Source: JACMNW01 sp031402355 (GTDB lineage: Bacteria > Pseudomonadota > Alphaproteobacteria > Rhodobacterales > Rhodobacteraceae). From it: a stretch of DNA of 6,578 bases. Numbering within the stretch: position 1 is the stretch's first letter; each line of letters opens with the position of its first letter. Where the stretch lies: NCBI GenBank assembly GCA_031402355.1, contig JANNSG010000016.1, positions 1 through 6,578 of the forward strand, written 5' to 3'. This document shows, piece after piece, positions 5,231 to 6,578 of this stretch. Below the pieces are notes generated by a model. The model searched no databases and was not told the DNA's origin. It saw nothing but the letters and a program-made list of their open reading frames with translations. A program made the position numbers and the translations under genes.

Positions 5231-6578
5231 ATGACGACGACAACTGCCCCGCTGATCTTGTGGTTCAGGCGTGATTTGCGGCTGGGGGACCATCCGATGC
5301 TGACGGCGGCGGTCGCGACCGGACGGCCTTTGATCCCGGTGTTCATTCTCGACCCCGAAACCGAAGCGCTGGGGGCTGCGGCAAAGTGGCGGCTGGGGCT
5401 GTCTTTGGCGCAGTTTTCGGGTCGGCTTGTGGGATTGGGGGGGCGCTTGATTTTTCGTCGCGGGGCGGCGATCGCAGTGCTTGAGGCCTTGATTTCTGAA
5501 ACTGGTGCGCAGGGGGTAATGTGGTCGCGGCTATACGATCCGGCATCCAAGGCAAGAGATGCAGGCGTCAAGGCTACGCTGAAAGCGAAAAGCATCGCTG
5601 CGGAAAGTTTTCCGAGCCATCTTCTGCATGAGCCTTGGACGGTTGAAACGGGGCAGGGCGGCTTTTACCGGGTTTACACCCCGTTTTGGCGCAGCGTGAA
5701 GGAGAGGGATGTTGGGGCGGCGGCACCCGCGCCAAATGTTTTGCGCCCGCCTTTGGTTTGGCCTGCGTCAGATGTGTTGGCCGAATGGCAGTTGGGCCGG
5801 GCGATGCGGCGCGGCGCGGCGGTGGCTTTGCCGTTTCAAACTGTTGGTGAGGACGCGGCGCAGGCCAAGCTGGAGGCATTTCTGGAAGGGCCGATTGACC
5901 AGTATTCGGACGCGCGCAATTTGCCGGATCGACCCGGCACATCGGGGCTGTCGCAAAATCTGGCGCTGGGCGAAGTTGGTCCGCGCCATGTTTGGCATGC
6001 AGCGATGCGGGTTTGGCTGGGTGGCAGTGCCGGGGCGGAAACCTATCTGAAAGAATTGATCTGGCGCGAGTTCGCCTATCATCTGCTGCATCACACACCC
6101 CATATTCTGAGCGGAAACTGGCGCCCGGAATGGGATGCCTTTCCCTGGCGCGGCGATAACCCGGATGCGGAGCGATGGCGGCGCGGCATGACGGGCGAGC
6201 CATTTGTCGATGCCGCCATGCGCGAGATGTATGTAACGGGCACCATGCACAACCGGGGCCGGATGATTGTCGCAAGCTATCTGACCAAGCATCTGATGAC
6301 CGATTGGCGGGTGGGGATGGCGTGGTTTGACGACTGCCTGACCGACTGGGACCCGGCCGCCAATGCGATGGGCTGGCAATGGGCTGCGGGATCGGGGCCG
6401 GATGCATCGCCCTATTTCCGCATCTTCAACCCAGCAACGCAGGCGGAAAAGTTTGACGCCTCGGGCGCTTATCGGCGACGTTTTATTGCCGAAGGAAATG
6501 CCAAGCCCCAGGCAGACGCGCTTGGTTTTTTTGCTGCAGTGCCGAAATCTTGGCATATCGGCGCACAGGACGACTATC
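5231..6578 (+). CDS. phrB: Deoxyribodipyrimidine photolyase (CPD photolyase), 3' end missing
   Basis: The enzyme uses light and reduced FAD to split cyclobutane pyrimidine dimers in DNA. I translated 449 codons to the window edge without a stop; about 20-25 residues should be missing compared with E. coli PhrB (472 aa). LILWFRRDLRLGDHPML (8-24) begins the N-terminal alpha/beta antenna domain. The helical FAD domain shows GTSGLSQNLALGEVGPR (236-252), ELIWREFAYHLL (275-286), TGEPFVDAAMREM (321-333), MHNRGRM (339-345) and WQWAAGSGPDASPYFRIFNP (382-401). The electron-transfer tryptophans are Trp306, Trp359 and Trp382, and Asn378 faces the flavin, all at E. coli numbering. Asn378, with Asn341 and Met345, argues for a photolyase rather than a cryptochrome. 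The E. coli antenna-folate residues Asn108/Glu109 align with Ala105/Ser106, so the antenna pigment may differ. A class III (Agrobacterium PhrA-like) assignment is not excluded. It appears to be transcribed separately. Confidence 0.93.
   Translation, partial: MTTTTAPLILWFRRDLRLGDHPMLTAAVATGRPLIPVFILDPETEALGAAAKWRLGLSLAQFSGRLVGLGGRLIFRRGAAIAVLEALISETGAQGVMWSRLYDPASKARDAGVKATLKAKSIAAESFPSHLLHEPWTVETGQGGFYRVYTPFWRSVKERDVGAAAPAPNVLRPPLVWPASDVLAEWQLGRAMRRGAAVALPFQTVGEDAAQAKLEAFLEGPIDQYSDARNLPDRPGTSGLSQNLALGEVGPRHVWHAAMRVWLGGSAGAETYLKELIWREFAYHLLHHTPHILSGNWRPEWDAFPWRGDNPDAERWRRGMTGEPFVDAAMREMYVTGTMHNRGRMIVASYLTKHLMTDWRVGMAWFDDCLTDWDPAANAMGWQWAAGSGPDASPYFRIFNPATQAEKFDASGAYRRRFIAEGNAKPQADALGFFAAVPKSWHIGAQDDY

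Noticed and set aside
5574..6556. Overlapping minus-strand reading frames of 277 and 262 codons.
   Set aside because: They are antisense to the photolyase coding sequence, which carries all the conserved motifs, and have shadow-like composition.
1..6578. Mobile elements, CRISPR arrays, tRNA or rRNA genes, prophage or defence genes.
   Set aside because: No transposase, integrase, regularly spaced repeats, cloverleaf tRNA, rRNA signature or defence-type domain was found on either strand.

Overview
The window looks like chromosomal DNA of an alphaproteobacterium, most likely a Rhodobacteraceae/Roseobacter-group member. Three things point there: high GC with alphaproteobacterial codon use; a circularly permuted, two-piece type tmRNA gene at the left edge; and an intergenic element carrying the AGGATATTT core that I remember as recurrent in Rhodobacterales genomes. 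The assignment rests on sequence features and memory, not on a search.

Layout. Positions 1-160 (minus strand) hold most of a permuted tmRNA gene (ssrA). The acceptor piece with its encoded CCA lies upstream, then a 25-nt internal spacer, then the 5' part of the coding piece, which runs off the window. Its promoter (166-194) and a repeat-rich leader (195-306) follow. Positions 307-1818 (minus) encode a membrane-anchored DUF1963 protein of unknown function. A strong intrinsic terminator (1943-1974) separates it from a PotD-like periplasmic solute-binding protein (1994-3046, minus) that has no permease or ATPase genes beside it. A 223-bp divergent intergenic region leads to two plus-strand genes 27 bp apart: a small DinB-family four-helix protein (3270-3779) with an altered metal site, and a PLP-dependent class V aminotransferase of the cysteine-desulfurase-like group (3807-5042). 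A hairpin plus the AGGATATTT element (5077-5150) closes this unit. The right end is a DNA photolyase gene (from 5231, plus strand), open to the window edge. It is read here by direct translation of 449 uninterrupted codons.

Functionally these are independent units: ribosome rescue (tmRNA), uptake (orphan binding protein), a possible thiol/sulfur enzyme pair (DinB plus PLP enzyme) and light-dependent DNA repair. I see no mobile element, CRISPR array, prophage gene or tRNA. I do not see a clear new multi-gene system. The items most worth following are the tmRNA with its atypical T-loop, the DinB protein with His-to-Gln and His-to-Cys changes at the metal site, the DinB/PLP-enzyme pair, and the intergenic element.
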